From: Streptomyces sp. NRRL F-5727
Lineage (GTDB): Bacteria > Actinomycetota > Actinomycetes > Streptomycetales > Streptomycetaceae
Reading direction: 5' to 3'
DNA length: 64,000 nucleotides
Assembly: GCF_000719555.1 (NCBI RefSeq)
Contig: NZ_JOGX01000013.1
Coordinates: forward strand, 62,001-126,000
The notes beneath the pieces are model-generated. The model searched no databases, was not told where the DNA came from, and saw nothing but the letters and a program-made list of their open reading frames with translations. This document shows positions 15,809-23,338 of the stretch, piece after piece. The position numbers were made by a program, and so were the translations under genes. How positions within the stretch are numbered: the first letter of the stretch is position 1; each line of letters begins with the position of its first letter.

Positions 15809-16966
15809 GTGGGGCGGCTGACCGGCGGGGATCCGTCGCTGCTGCGGCGGATCAATTCCGCGGTGGTACTCCATGCTCTGCGCGGCTCGGACCCGCGCAC
15901 GCTCACGGATCTGACCCGGATCACCGGGCTGTCCCGGCCGACCGTCGAGGGCGTCGTCGAAGGACTCATCGAAGGCGGCCTCGTCGTCGAGGCCGCGCCC
16001 GAGGAGGGTGAGGCACGGCGCCAGGGCCGCCCCGCCCGGAGGTTCCGGTTCCGCGCCGAGGCCGGTCATCTGCTCGGCATCGAGATCGGCCCGCACCGCG
16101 TCGCCGCCCTCCTCTCCGGTCTCGACGGCCGGATCATCAGCGCGGGCGCGCGCGAGGTGTCGGAGACGGCGCCGGAGGACGAGCGCCTGGACAAGGTGCG
16201 CATGGTCGTCGCGGACGTCCTGCGCCGCGCCGGCGTGCCCCGGTCGAACCTCCGGGCGGTCGGCGTCGGCACCCCCGGGATCGTGGAGGCCGACGGCACG
16301 GTGCGGCTCGGCACGGCACTGCCCGGCTGGACGGGCCTCGCGCTCGGCGAGCGGCTGCGCCGCTCCTTCCGCTGCCCGGTGATCGTGGAGAACGACGCCA
16401 ACGCTGCGGCCGTCGCCGAGCACTGGAAGGGCGCCGCGACCGACTCCGACGACATCGTCTTCGTCCTCGCCGGGCTGAGCCCCGGCGCGGGCTCGCTGAT
16501 CGGCGGCCGGCTGCACCGCGGTTACGGCGGTGCGGCGGGCGAGATCGGCGCACTGCACCTCCTGGGGCGCGGCGTCACGCCGGAGCACCTGCTGTCGACG
16601 ACCGACGAGCCTCTGCACCCGCTCGACGAGCAGGCGGTGACGGAGGTCTTCGCGCTGGCGAGGAAGGGTGACGCCCGGGCCGAGGCGGCGGTCGAGCGGT
16701 TCATCCAGCGGCTGGTGCACGACGTGGGCGCCCTCGTCCTGGCGCTCGATCCCGAACTGGTGGTGGTCGGCGGCTGGGCGGCCGGCCTGGACGGCGTGCT
16801 GCAGCCGCTCCGCGACGAACTGGCGCGATTCTGCCTCCGCCCGCCGCGCGTGGTGCTCTCGCTGCTCGGCGAGGCCGCCGTCGGCACCGGCGCGCTGCGC
16901 CTGGCGCTCGACCACGTCGAGGAGCAGCTGTTCGCGGTCGAGGGCAGCGTGACGGCCCGGCGCTGA
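15809..16966 (+). CDS. ROK-family transcriptional regulator (NagC/XylR-like)
   Basis: A 385-residue protein with an N-terminal winged helix (residues about 10-75: Asn-Ser-Ala-Val-Val-Leu-His-Ala-Leu-Arg, then Leu-Ser-Arg-Pro-Thr-Val-Glu-Gly-Val-Val) fused to an ROK sugar-binding domain (Gly-Ile-Glu-Ile-Gly-Pro near 91, Gly-Val-Gly-Thr-Pro-Gly near 157, Glu-Asn-Asp-Ala-Asn-Ala-Ala near 197). The GTG start follows GGGAGGA by 6 bases. The Cys-rich zinc motif found in canonical ROK proteins is absent: after Gly-Glu-Ile-Gly the chain reads Ala-Leu-His-Leu-Leu-Gly-Arg-Gly. It therefore probably acts as a repressor with altered or no sugar-kinase capacity. No sugar transporter or hydrolase gene is adjacent. 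Confidence 0.85.
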   Translation: MGRLTGGDPSLLRRINSAVVLHALRGSDPRTLTDLTRITGLSRPTVEGVVEGLIEGGLVVEAAPEEGEARRQGRPARRFRFRAEAGHLLGIEIGPHRVAALLSGLDGRIISAGAREVSETAPEDERLDKVRMVVADVLRRAGVPRSNLRAVGVGTPGIVEADGTVRLGTALPGWTGLALGERLRRSFRCPVIVENDANAAAVAEHWKGAATDSDDIVFVLAGLSPGAGSLIGGRLHRGYGGAAGEIGALHLLGRGVTPEHLLSTTDEPLHPLDEQAVTEVFALARKGDARAEAAVERFIQRLVHDVGALVLALDPELVVVGGWAAGLDGVLQPLRDELARFCLRPPRVVLSLLGEAAVGTGALRLALDHVEEQLFAVEGSVTARR

Positions 16967-17054
16967 GTCGGGGCCGGGGCCGGGCCAGAGCCGTCAGACG
17001 TTCACGTACCGCGAGAACCGTCGTCGGCGGGCACGATCGTCCTCAGGGAGATCG

Positions 17055-17086
17055 CGAAGACCCGGCCTCGGAAGGCCGGGTCTTCG
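17055..17086. terminator. Terminator hairpin between ROK and GntR genes
   Basis: Arms CGAAGACCCGGCC (17055-17067) and GGCCGGGTCTTCG (17074-17086) pair perfectly around a 6-base loop. It lies between two convergent genes and probably serves both strands. Confidence 0.88.
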
Positions 17087-17132
17087 GGCTGACCGGGGCG
17101 GCGGCTCCGGGGAACCGCCGCGGCGGGCTGGG

Positions 17133-17873
17133 TCAGGAGGCCATCGCCAGGTCGACGGAGTCGCCGAAGGTGAGGCGGCAGGTATCGGCGCGGTAGGTGG
17201 CGACGGAGACGGCGGCGGTACGGCCGCCGGAGAGGTAACGGGTCGTCACGACCAGCACCGGCGAGCCCGGCAGGCGATCCAGTTCCTTGGCGTCGTCCGC
17301 GCGCGCGGAACCCAGCTCCACCGAACGGTCCTGCCCGTCGAGGGCCAGGTGCTGGAGCTCGCGCAGCACGGCGCGGGCGCCGGCGGGCCCGGCCGGGGCG
17401 TCGACGGCGGTGAGTCCGGCGACCGAGCCGGCGGGCACGTACAGCAGTTCCGCGGCGACGGCCTGACCCTGGCTGAGGCGCACCCGGCGCACCAGGTGCA
17501 CGTCCTCGTCGACGGGGGTCTCCAGCAGACGCGCCACGGCGGCGGGGGCCTTGCCGAGAACGGCGTCCTGCGGCTCCCAGGCGTCGTCACCGACGCCGGG
17601 CCATGCCTGCTGCTTGGTCGAGACGTCGACGCCGACGCGCGGGGGCGCGACCGTCGTGCCGACGCCGCGCCGGCGCTGGAGGCGTCCTTCGAGCTCCAGC
17701 TGCTCCAGAGCCTGGCGGAGCGTGGCCCGTGCGACGCCGAAACGGGCCGCGAGCTCGCGCTCGTTGGGCAGAATCTCACCGACCGCGAAGTCGGAGTCGA
17801 GTGCCTCGCCGATCACCGTCTTGAGGTGCTGGTACTTCGGTTCCTGGACCGATTCCAGCTGCGTGGTCCCCAC
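17133..17873 (-). CDS. GntR/HutC-subfamily transcriptional regulator
   Basis: A 246-residue regulator: a GntR winged helix at residues 13-75 (Pro-Lys-Tyr-Gln-His-Leu at the start, Leu-Pro-Asn-Glu-Arg-Glu-Leu-Ala-Ala-Arg-Phe-Gly-Val-Ala-Arg-Ala-Thr-Leu-Arg-Gln in the recognition region) and a UTRA effector domain at about 90-240. It starts with GTG preceded by GGAGG. UTRA proteins usually sense phosphorylated sugars or amino-acid metabolites. It resembles the DasR class in layout, but the sequence is clearly different from DasR as I remember it. A perfect TTGGTC-AA-GACCAA palindrome lies about 100 bp upstream and is a likely self-operator. No metabolic genes are in the same direction. Confidence 0.85.
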   Translation of the reverse strand: MGTTQLESVQEPKYQHLKTVIGEALDSDFAVGEILPNERELAARFGVARATLRQALEQLELEGRLQRRRGVGTTVAPPRVGVDVSTKQQAWPGVGDDAWEPQDAVLGKAPAAVARLLETPVDEDVHLVRRVRLSQGQAVAAELLYVPAGSVAGLTAVDAPAGPAGARAVLRELQHLALDGQDRSVELGSARADDAKELDRLPGSPVLVVTTRYLSGGRTAAVSVATYRADTCRLTFGDSVDLAMAS

Positions 17874-17971
17874 CCTGTCCTCCGCAATTCGCCGTGTCCC
17901 GCGGCGTTTCCGCGCCCTTGTTTATTAAAGGTTCCTGCACTAACTCTGCGACCATAAGGCGAGCCACCACC

Positions 17972-17985
17972 TTGGTCAAGACCAA
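17972..17985. promoter_or_regulatory. Palindromic GntR-type operator TTGGTC-AA-GACCAA
   Basis: A 14-bp inverted repeat differing by one base in its core from the DasR/NagR-type site TGGTCTAGACCA. It lies 98 bp upstream of the GntR/HutC gene start and about 250 bp upstream of the divergent hydrolase, in an AT-rich promoter region containing TTTATTAAAG. It may bind the adjacent regulator or DasR itself. Confidence 0.65.
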
Positions 17986-18065
17986 TCCTCCGCCGAACGT
18001 CCGGAAATGTGACCCTCTGACCTTGATCGTTCACAGGACGTTCGCACCCCCGTGAGGCACGACAA

Positions 18066-18108
18066 GCCAGAAGCCCCGCCCACCGATCCGGTGGGCGGGG
18101 CTTCTGGC
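18066..18108. terminator. Terminator-like hairpin between divergent genes, 20-bp stem
   Basis: Arms 18066-18085 and 18089-18108 are perfectly complementary around a 3-base loop (GCCAGAAGCCCCGCCCACCG and its complement). It is unusual in place: it sits between the divergently transcribed GntR gene and the hydrolase gene, not after a known gene. It may end a short unannotated transcript or insulate the two promoters. The whole 365-bp gap (17874-18238) contains otherwise only the operator above and promoter-like AT-rich DNA. Confidence 0.8.
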
Positions 18109-18238
18109 GTGGAGGGGCGTGGAGGGGCGGGGAGGCGGTGATCGACGACGCCTCTTTCGGCAGGCCCCTTGAACTCGTGCCTACCGACCAGTAAATGTTG
18201 CTGACAAGACGTCTAAGAGGATGTACGAGGGAGCCTCC

Positions 18239-19075
18239 ATGCCGGCACGGATCACGTTCGAGTTCGAGACCCCGCGGGGCCGCCGCACGACGTCCCTGGT
18301 GTACGAGCGCCGCGGAACGGGTGCGCCACTGCTCCTCCTCCACGGGATCGGCCACCACTGGCAGGCGTGGGAGCCGGTCCTCGACGTGCTCGCCACGGAA
18401 CGCGACGTCATCGCCGTCGACCTGCCGGGGTTCGGTGCGTCCGACGGCCTCCCGCAGGGCTGCGCCTACGACCTGACGACCGTCACTCCCGTACTCGCCG
18501 CCTTCTGCGCTGCCCTCGGGATCGAGCGGCCGCACGTGGCGGGCAACTCGCTCGGCGGACTGCTCGCCCTGCAGCTCGGCCGCGAGAAGGCCGTCCGCTC
18601 GGTCACGGCCCTCTCCCCCGCGGGCTTCTGGACCGAGAGCGAGCGACGGTACGCCTACGGCACCCTGCGCGCCCTGCGCGGCGCGGCCCTGTCGATGCCC
18701 CTCCCCCTCATCGACCGCCTGTCACGGACCCCGGCCGGACGCACGGCGCTCACCAGCACCATCTACGCCCGGCCCGGCCGCCGCTCACCCGAGGCGGTCG
18801 TGGCCGAGACGCTGGCGCTGCGCGAGGCCACCGGCTTCCACCAGACCCTCGACGCGGGGCGGACCGTCCTCTTCCGCGACGACATCCCGTCGCTGCCGGT
18901 CACCGTCGCCTGGGGCACCCGCGACCGTCTGCTGCTGCGCCGCCAGGGGATCCGCGCCAAGCGGGCCATCCCCGGTGCGCGCCTGGTGCGCCTGCCCGGC
19001 TGCGGCCACGTCCCGATGAACGACGACCCCGCGCTCGTCGCCCGCGTGATCCTCGACGGCAGCGCCGCCGGCTGA
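18239..19075 (+). CDS. Alpha/beta-hydrolase
   Basis: A 278-residue alpha/beta-hydrolase. The oxyanion loop is Leu-Leu-Leu-Leu-His-Gly-Ile-Gly, the nucleophile elbow is Gly-Asn-Ser-Leu-Gly-Gly near residue 100, the acid is probably in Trp-Gly-Thr-Arg-Asp-Arg, and the catalytic His is in Gly-Cys-Gly-His-Val-Pro-Met near the end. No signal peptide is present. The ATG at 18239 was chosen over one at 18221 because GAGGGAG lies 5 bases upstream of the later one. Upstream, ACCGACCAGTAAATG at 18183-18197 looks like promoter or operator DNA. The substrate is unknown. Its last 290 bases lie opposite the open C-terminal frame of the convergent EamA gene. Confidence 0.85.
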   Translation: MPARITFEFETPRGRRTTSLVYERRGTGAPLLLLHGIGHHWQAWEPVLDVLATERDVIAVDLPGFGASDGLPQGCAYDLTTVTPVLAAFCAALGIERPHVAGNSLGGLLALQLGREKAVRSVTALSPAGFWTESERRYAYGTLRALRGAALSMPLPLIDRLSRTPAGRTALTSTIYARPGRRSPEAVVAETLALREATGFHQTLDAGRTVLFRDDIPSLPVTVAWGTRDRLLLRRQGIRAKRAIPGARLVRLPGCGHVPMNDDPALVARVILDGSAAG

Positions 19076-19963
19076 ACCGGCCGCCGACTTCCGCCTGGTC
19101 AACAGCCCGGTACCGAGCGCGGCCCCGGCTCCCACGAGAAGACCGCCCACGGCCTGCGGCAGACCGAGCGCGGCCTCTCCGACCGCGGCCGCGCTCAGCG
19201 CGGCCGCCACGGGGATGGCGCCGGTATAGAGCGTGGCGCGCTCCATTCCGATGCGCTCGACACCCATGTAGAAGAGGACGAACCCGACGACGGTCGCGAG
19301 CACCGCCTGCCACAGCAAGGCACCCGCCTCCACCCCGGTCGGCATCCGCACGACCCCGGCACCGTCCACCACCACCCCGAGCAGCGCCGCCTCCACCGCG
19401 CCGGCCCCGCAGACGGCGACCGTGAGCGCCCGGGCCCCGAGCGGACGCAGCACGGGCACCGCGAGCACCGTGAACCCGACCTCGCCGCCGAGCGCCGCCA
19501 CCGACCAGCCGAGCCCCGGCAGGTCGGTACGCCCCCATCCCTGCACGGTGAAGGCACCGGCGACGACGAGCAGCGCCCCGTACAGCACCGCCGGCGCGGG
19601 CCGCCGCCCATCGAGGAGCGGAACGAGGACGGCGACGACGATCGGGGCGCAGCCGACGACGACTCCGGGGACGGCGGGCTCGGCGGTGCGCTCGGCGGCG
19701 AGGACGGCGAGGTTGAAGCCGACCATGCCGACGGCGGCCAGAACCGCGATCCGCGCCCATTGGCCTGGGCGGAGCCGCCGCAGCAGGGCAAGCCCTCCCC
19801 GGCCGAGGAGCGGCAGCAGGAGCAGACAGGCGGCACCGTAGCGGAGGGCCTGCCCGCCGGCGTACGGGTAGTCGCCGAGCAGTCCGTTGGCGGTGAAGGA
19901 GGCGCCGACAAGGGCGTAGGCGAGGGTCACGAGCAGGACCCCGCGCAGGGCGTTCGCGTTCAT
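18785..19963 (-). CDS. EamA/DMT-superfamily exporter with long antisense C-terminal extension
   Basis: The first 300 or so residues are a normal ten-helix EamA transporter: two repeats of five hydrophobic helices, with Glu-Arg-Thr-Ala-Glu-Pro-Ala ending a helix in the first and Leu-Tyr-Thr-Gly-Ala-Ile-Pro-Val in the second. The usual protein should end soon after Leu-Leu-Thr-Arg-Arg-Lys at about 19100, but no stop occurs until 18785, so the frame continues about 95 codons across the 3' end of the convergent hydrolase. Either the gene really has this hydrophilic tail or a single-base error hides a stop (a TGA lies in the adjacent frame just after the last helix). The ATG at 19963 follows a TAGCGT hexamer by 7 bases. 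It is divergent from the MocR gene and a likely target of it. Confidence 0.75.
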   Translation of the reverse strand: MNANALRGVLLVTLAYALVGASFTANGLLGDYPYAGGQALRYGAACLLLLPLLGRGGLALLRRLRPGQWARIAVLAAVGMVGFNLAVLAAERTAEPAVPGVVVGCAPIVVAVLVPLLDGRRPAPAVLYGALLVVAGAFTVQGWGRTDLPGLGWSVAALGGEVGFTVLAVPVLRPLGARALTVAVCGAGAVEAALLGVVVDGAGVVRMPTGVEAGALLWQAVLATVVGFVLFYMGVERIGMERATLYTGAIPVAAALSAAAVGEAALGLPQAVGGLLVGAGAALGTGLLTRRKSAAGSAGGAAVEDHAGDERGVVVHRDVAAAGQAHQARTGDGPLGADPLAAQQQTVAGAPGDGDRQRRDVVAEEDGPPRVEGLVEAGGLAQRQRLGHDRLG

Positions 19964-20010
19964 GGTCCTGACGCTAGGGAGCGGCGCGGCCCGGATTAAG
20001 GTCCACTTCC

Positions 20011-21489
20011 ATGACGCCATCGGGGACCACTTCAGGCACGGCGCCGGTTCCGCCGGCCGGAAACGCCGACGCTCAGCCGGCGTGGGAACTGCTGCTTCCC
20101 GCCGCGGAGGCGCCCGCGCGCCGACGAGGCCGCGCTCTGCAGGAAGCCCTGCGCGATGCGGTACGGACCGGACGGCTCATGGCCGGCACGCGTCTGCCGT
20201 CGAGCCGAGCGCTCGCCGCCGACCTGGGCGTCTCCCGCGGCCTGGTCACGGAGACATACGAGCAGCTGACGGCGGAGGGCTATCTGCGCAGCGGCCGGGG
20301 GTCGGGCACCTGGGTGAGCGGGGCGGTCCGTACGGCACGGGCGACCACGCCCTCCGGCCCGAACGCGCCTGAGGCATCGGATCCGTACGGCTCCGGCGTC
20401 ACGGTGGACTTCCGGCCTGGCACCCCCGATCTGTCCCTCTTCCCGCGCGCGGCCTGGGCCGCGGCGCAGCGAGCGGTGCTCACGGCGCTCCCACATCAGG
20501 CACTCGGGTATCCGGATCCACGGGGGCTGCCCGAGCTGCGTTCGGCACTCGCGTCGATGCTGATCCGGCGCAGGGGCGTGGTGGCTGATCCCGACCGTCT
20601 GGTGGTGTGCTCGGGCGTGGCACAAGCGGCGACGCTGCTCGGGTTCGCGCTCCGGTCGCGGGGACACGGCGCGGTGGGTGTGGAGGACCCCGGCAGCCCC
20701 GAGCACGCGCGGCTCTTTGCGGCGACGGACCTGACAGCGGTAGGGCTGCCCCTCGACGAGGAGGGTCTGCGTCCCGGCCCGCTCACCACGGCGGGTCTCC
20801 GGGCTGTGGTGGTGACGCCGTCGCACCAGTTCCCGTCCGGCCTCGCGTGGTCGGCGGAGCGACGCGGCATGCTCCTGGACTGGGCGCGGACGGTGGACGG
20901 CTACGTACTGGAGGACGACTACGACGGTGACTTCCGCTACGACCGTGCTCCGGTCGGGGCGCTCCAGGGCCTGGACCCCGAGCGGGTCGTCTACGCCGGC
21001 TCGGTGAGCAAGTCCCTCGCCCCCGGATTGCGGCTGGGCTGGATGGTGCTGCCCGAGGCTCTCGTCGACGAGGTCGTCGAACGGAAGCGGACGATGGATC
21101 TGGGGCATCCGGCGCTCGACCAGGCGGCGTTGGCGCACATGGTGACGAGCGGGGGATACGACCGGCAGTTGCGGCGTTGCCAGCGCATGTACCGGGAGCG
21201 GCGTGACGCCCTGTTGGCCGCGTTGGAGAAGTACTTCCCCGGCACGGAGGTGACCGGCATCGCGGCCGGCCTGCACGTCATCGCCTGCCTCCCGGTCCGG
21301 TTCGGGCCGTCGGAACGGTTCCTCGCCGAGGCCGCGAGCGTGGGTGTGACGCTGCGACCGCTGGAGGAGTACGGGACTGCACGCCCCTCGGACGGCGCCG
21401 TGCGACTGGTCATCGGATACGCGCATCTGGCACCGACGACGATCTCGGCAGGGATACGACGCGTGGCGGAGGCTCTGGGGGGCTCCTGA
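20011..21489 (+). CDS. MocR/PdxR-family transcriptional regulator (GntR HTH plus aminotransferase domain)
   Basis: A 492-residue fusion typical of the MocR class. A GntR winged helix spans about residues 40-105 ([15 protein letters not shown]), followed after a linker by a class I aminotransferase fold with PLP site K334 in [11 protein letters not shown] and [10 protein letters not shown] near 301. MocR proteins sense PLP or PLP-amino-acid adducts and control vitamin B6, GABA or taurine genes. Only 47 bp separate it from the divergent EamA exporter. A TAAGGT hexamer ends 8 bases before the ATG, suggesting a leaderless mRNA. Confidence 0.9.
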   Translation: MTPSGTTSGTAPVPPAGNADAQPAWELLLPAAEAPARRRGRALQEALRDAVRTGRLMAGTRLPSSRALAADLGVSRGLVTETYEQLTAEGYLRSGRGSGTWVSGAVRTARATTPSGPNAPEASDPYGSGVTVDFRPGTPDLSLFPRAAWAAAQRAVLTALPHQALGYPDPRGLPELRSALASMLIRRRGVVADPDRLVVCSGVAQAATLLGFALRSRGHGAVGVEDPGSPEHARLFAATDLTAVGLPLDEEGLRPGPLTTAGLRAVVVTPSHQFPSGLAWSAERRGMLLDWARTVDGYVLEDDYDGDFRYDRAPVGALQGLDPERVVYAGSVSKSLAPGLRLGWMVLPEALVDEVVERKRTMDLGHPALDQAALAHMVTSGGYDRQLRRCQRMYRERRDALLAALEKYFPGTEVTGIAAGLHVIACLPVRFGPSERFLAEAASVGVTLRPLEEYGTARPSDGAVRLVIGYAHLAPTTISAGIRRVAEALGGS

Positions 21490-21506
21490 GGCGGCAAGGT
21501 CTGTCT

Positions 21507-21528
21507 GTTCACGCTGGGTTCGCGTGGC
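21507..21528 (+). promoter_or_regulatory. PHO box-like direct repeat upstream of phoD
   Basis: Two consecutive 11-nt units, GTTCACGCTGG (21507-21517) and GTTCGCGTGGC (21518-21528), match the Streptomyces PhoP direct-repeat pattern (GTTCACC plus 4 bases). The site lies 112 bp upstream of a PhoD-type phosphatase, a classical PhoP target in this genus. Confidence 0.7.
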
Positions 21529-21639
21529 CGCTGCTCCTGGCGACTAGGCAAGGTTCCGGTGCGAACCGTCGCGCCGGACGCCGATTTCGACGTCGTCGCC
21601 ATGGCGTCGTGTCGGCCCTGATCCGCTCTCGGAGGCCAC

Positions 21640-23253
21640 ATGTCCAAGAACCCGCCCGGCTCTCACGCCGCCACGCCGGCCACGATTCCTTCCGCTCCCG
21701 CACGCCGCAGTGTGCTACGCGGCTCGCTCGCCGCGTCCGCCGGAATCGCTTTGGGCAGCGCCGGTCTCGCGGCGCCGGCCTTCGCCCTGTCGGGACGGCC
21801 TGCGGCGCGGTGGGGTGTGCAGACCGGCGACGTCTCGGCCCGTTCCGGGTTGGTGTGGGTCCGATCGGACCGGCCCGCCCGGATGATCGTCGAAACGTCC
21901 GCGACGGAGTCGTTCCGACGGGTACGCCGGCATCACGGGCCTCTTCTGGGCGCGGACACCGACTTCACGGGCACGACGTCTCTGCGGGGCCTGCCGCCCG
22001 GCGAGCAGATCCACTACCGGGTCGTCCTCGCCGACGTCGACGATCCACGCCGCACGAGCGAGCCGGTCCTCGGCACGTTTCGTACGGCTCCGGAGCGGCG
22101 TCGCGACGGCGTGCGCTTCCTCTGGTCCGGGGATATCGCGGGGCAGGGCTGGGGCATCAACCCGGACATCGGTGGGTTCCGCGCCTTCGAAGCCATGCGC
22201 CGGCTCAACCCCGACTTCTTCCTGTGCAGCGGCGACACCGTCTATGCCGACGGTCCGCTGCAGACGTCGGTGACGCTCCCCGACGGACGGATCTGGCGCA
22301 ACCTCGTGACACCGGAGAAGGCGAAGGTCGCCGAGACCCTCGACGAGTACCGGGGGAACTTCCGCTACAACCTGCTCGACCAGAACGTCCGGGCGTTCAA
22401 CGCGCAGGTGCCGGCGGTGGTCCAGTGGGACGACCACGAGGTGCGCAACAACTGGTACCCCGGCCAGATACTCGACGACGCGCGGTACACGGAGAAGGAT
22501 GTGGACGTGCTGGCCTCGCGGGCGTCGCGCGCCTTCGCCGAGTACTTCCCGGTCTCGACGATGCAGGCCGGTTCCGGCGCCGGGGGCCGTATGCACCGGG
22601 TGGTGCGATATGGACCGCTGCTCGATGTCTTCGTGCTGGACATGCGCTCCTACCGCAACGCCAACTCCCCCGGCCGACAGGCGGACGACACCACCGGCAT
22701 CCTCGGAGCCGAGCAGCTGGCCTGGCTGAAGCACGAACTGACCCGTTCACGTGCGGTCTGGAAAGTGCTGGCCGCGGACATGCCGATCGGTCTGATCGTG
22801 CCCGACGGCTCCACCGCCTTCGAGGCGATCGCACAGGGCGACCCGGGTGCTCCGCTCGGACGAGAGCTGCAGATCGCCGAGCTGCTGCGGTTCATCAAGC
22901 ATCGTCGGATCACCGGCACCGTGTGGCTCACGGCGGACGTGCACTACACCTCGGCACAGCACTACGCACCGGAGCGGGCCGCCTTCCAGGACTTCGCTCC
23001 TTTCTGGGAGTTCGTATCGGGTCCGCTGGCCGCGGGTGGGTTCCCGGCGAACAAGCTGGACTCGACGTTCGGCCCAGAGCGCGTGTTCGTGCGAGCGCCC
23101 GAGCGGGCGAACGTGTCACCGATGGAGAGCCCGCAGTACTTCGGTGAGGTGGACATCGAGGGAGCCAGCGGTGAGCTGACGGTGCGTCTGCGAGGGGACG
23201 ACGACACCGTGCTGTTCACCAAGGTGCTGCAGCCGGGCCTGGTGGGACAGTAG
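21640..23253 (+). CDS. phoD: Tat-exported PhoD-type alkaline phosphatase
   Basis: A 537-residue secreted phosphodiesterase/monoesterase. The Tat signal is Arg-Arg-Ser-Val-Leu-Arg (R22-R23) followed by a hydrophobic segment and Ala-Phe-Ala cleavage near residue 49. A PhoD N-terminal beta domain follows, then the metallophosphatase core with Trp-Ser-Gly-Asp-Ile, Cys-Ser-Gly-Asp-Thr-Val-Tyr-Ala-Asp, Trp-Asp-Asp-His-Glu-Val near residue 265, and Thr-Ala-Asp-Val-His-Tyr near 430, which carry the Fe/Ca ligands of this family. It releases phosphate from organic esters and teichoic-acid-like polymers outside the cell. The PHO-box repeat upstream fits induction by phosphate starvation. It stands alone as a transcription unit. 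Confidence 0.9.
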   Translation: MSKNPPGSHAATPATIPSAPARRSVLRGSLAASAGIALGSAGLAAPAFALSGRPAARWGVQTGDVSARSGLVWVRSDRPARMIVETSATESFRRVRRHHGPLLGADTDFTGTTSLRGLPPGEQIHYRVVLADVDDPRRTSEPVLGTFRTAPERRRDGVRFLWSGDIAGQGWGINPDIGGFRAFEAMRRLNPDFFLCSGDTVYADGPLQTSVTLPDGRIWRNLVTPEKAKVAETLDEYRGNFRYNLLDQNVRAFNAQVPAVVQWDDHEVRNNWYPGQILDDARYTEKDVDVLASRASRAFAEYFPVSTMQAGSGAGGRMHRVVRYGPLLDVFVLDMRSYRNANSPGRQADDTTGILGAEQLAWLKHELTRSRAVWKVLAADMPIGLIVPDGSTAFEAIAQGDPGAPLGRELQIAELLRFIKHRRITGTVWLTADVHYTSAQHYAPERAAFQDFAPFWEFVSGPLAAGGFPANKLDSTFGPERVFVRAPERANVSPMESPQYFGEVDIEGASGELTVRLRGDDDTVLFTKVLQPGLVGQ

Positions 23254-23275
23254 CTCCGATTCCGGGCGAACGGAG

Positions 23276-23301
23276 TTATCCACAGGACGGCCTGTGGATA
23301 C
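23276..23301. promoter_or_regulatory. Inverted pair of DnaA-box-like sequences
   Basis: TTATCCACA (23276-23284) matches the classical 9-mer DnaA box exactly; TGTGGATAC (23293-23301) is its one-mismatch inverse. Together they make an inverted repeat with 11-nt arms and a 4-nt gap just downstream of phoD and about 38 bp before the SWIM gene. It may be a DnaA-responsive promoter element or a terminator-like hairpin. Confidence 0.55.
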
Positions 23302-23338
23302 GAGCGGGATGTCAGTGGCGGGCCCTACGGTCGATTCC

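Noticed and set aside
23276..23301. Origin of replication
   Set aside because: Only two DnaA-like boxes and no dnaA, dnaN or box cluster; far below what an oriC needs.
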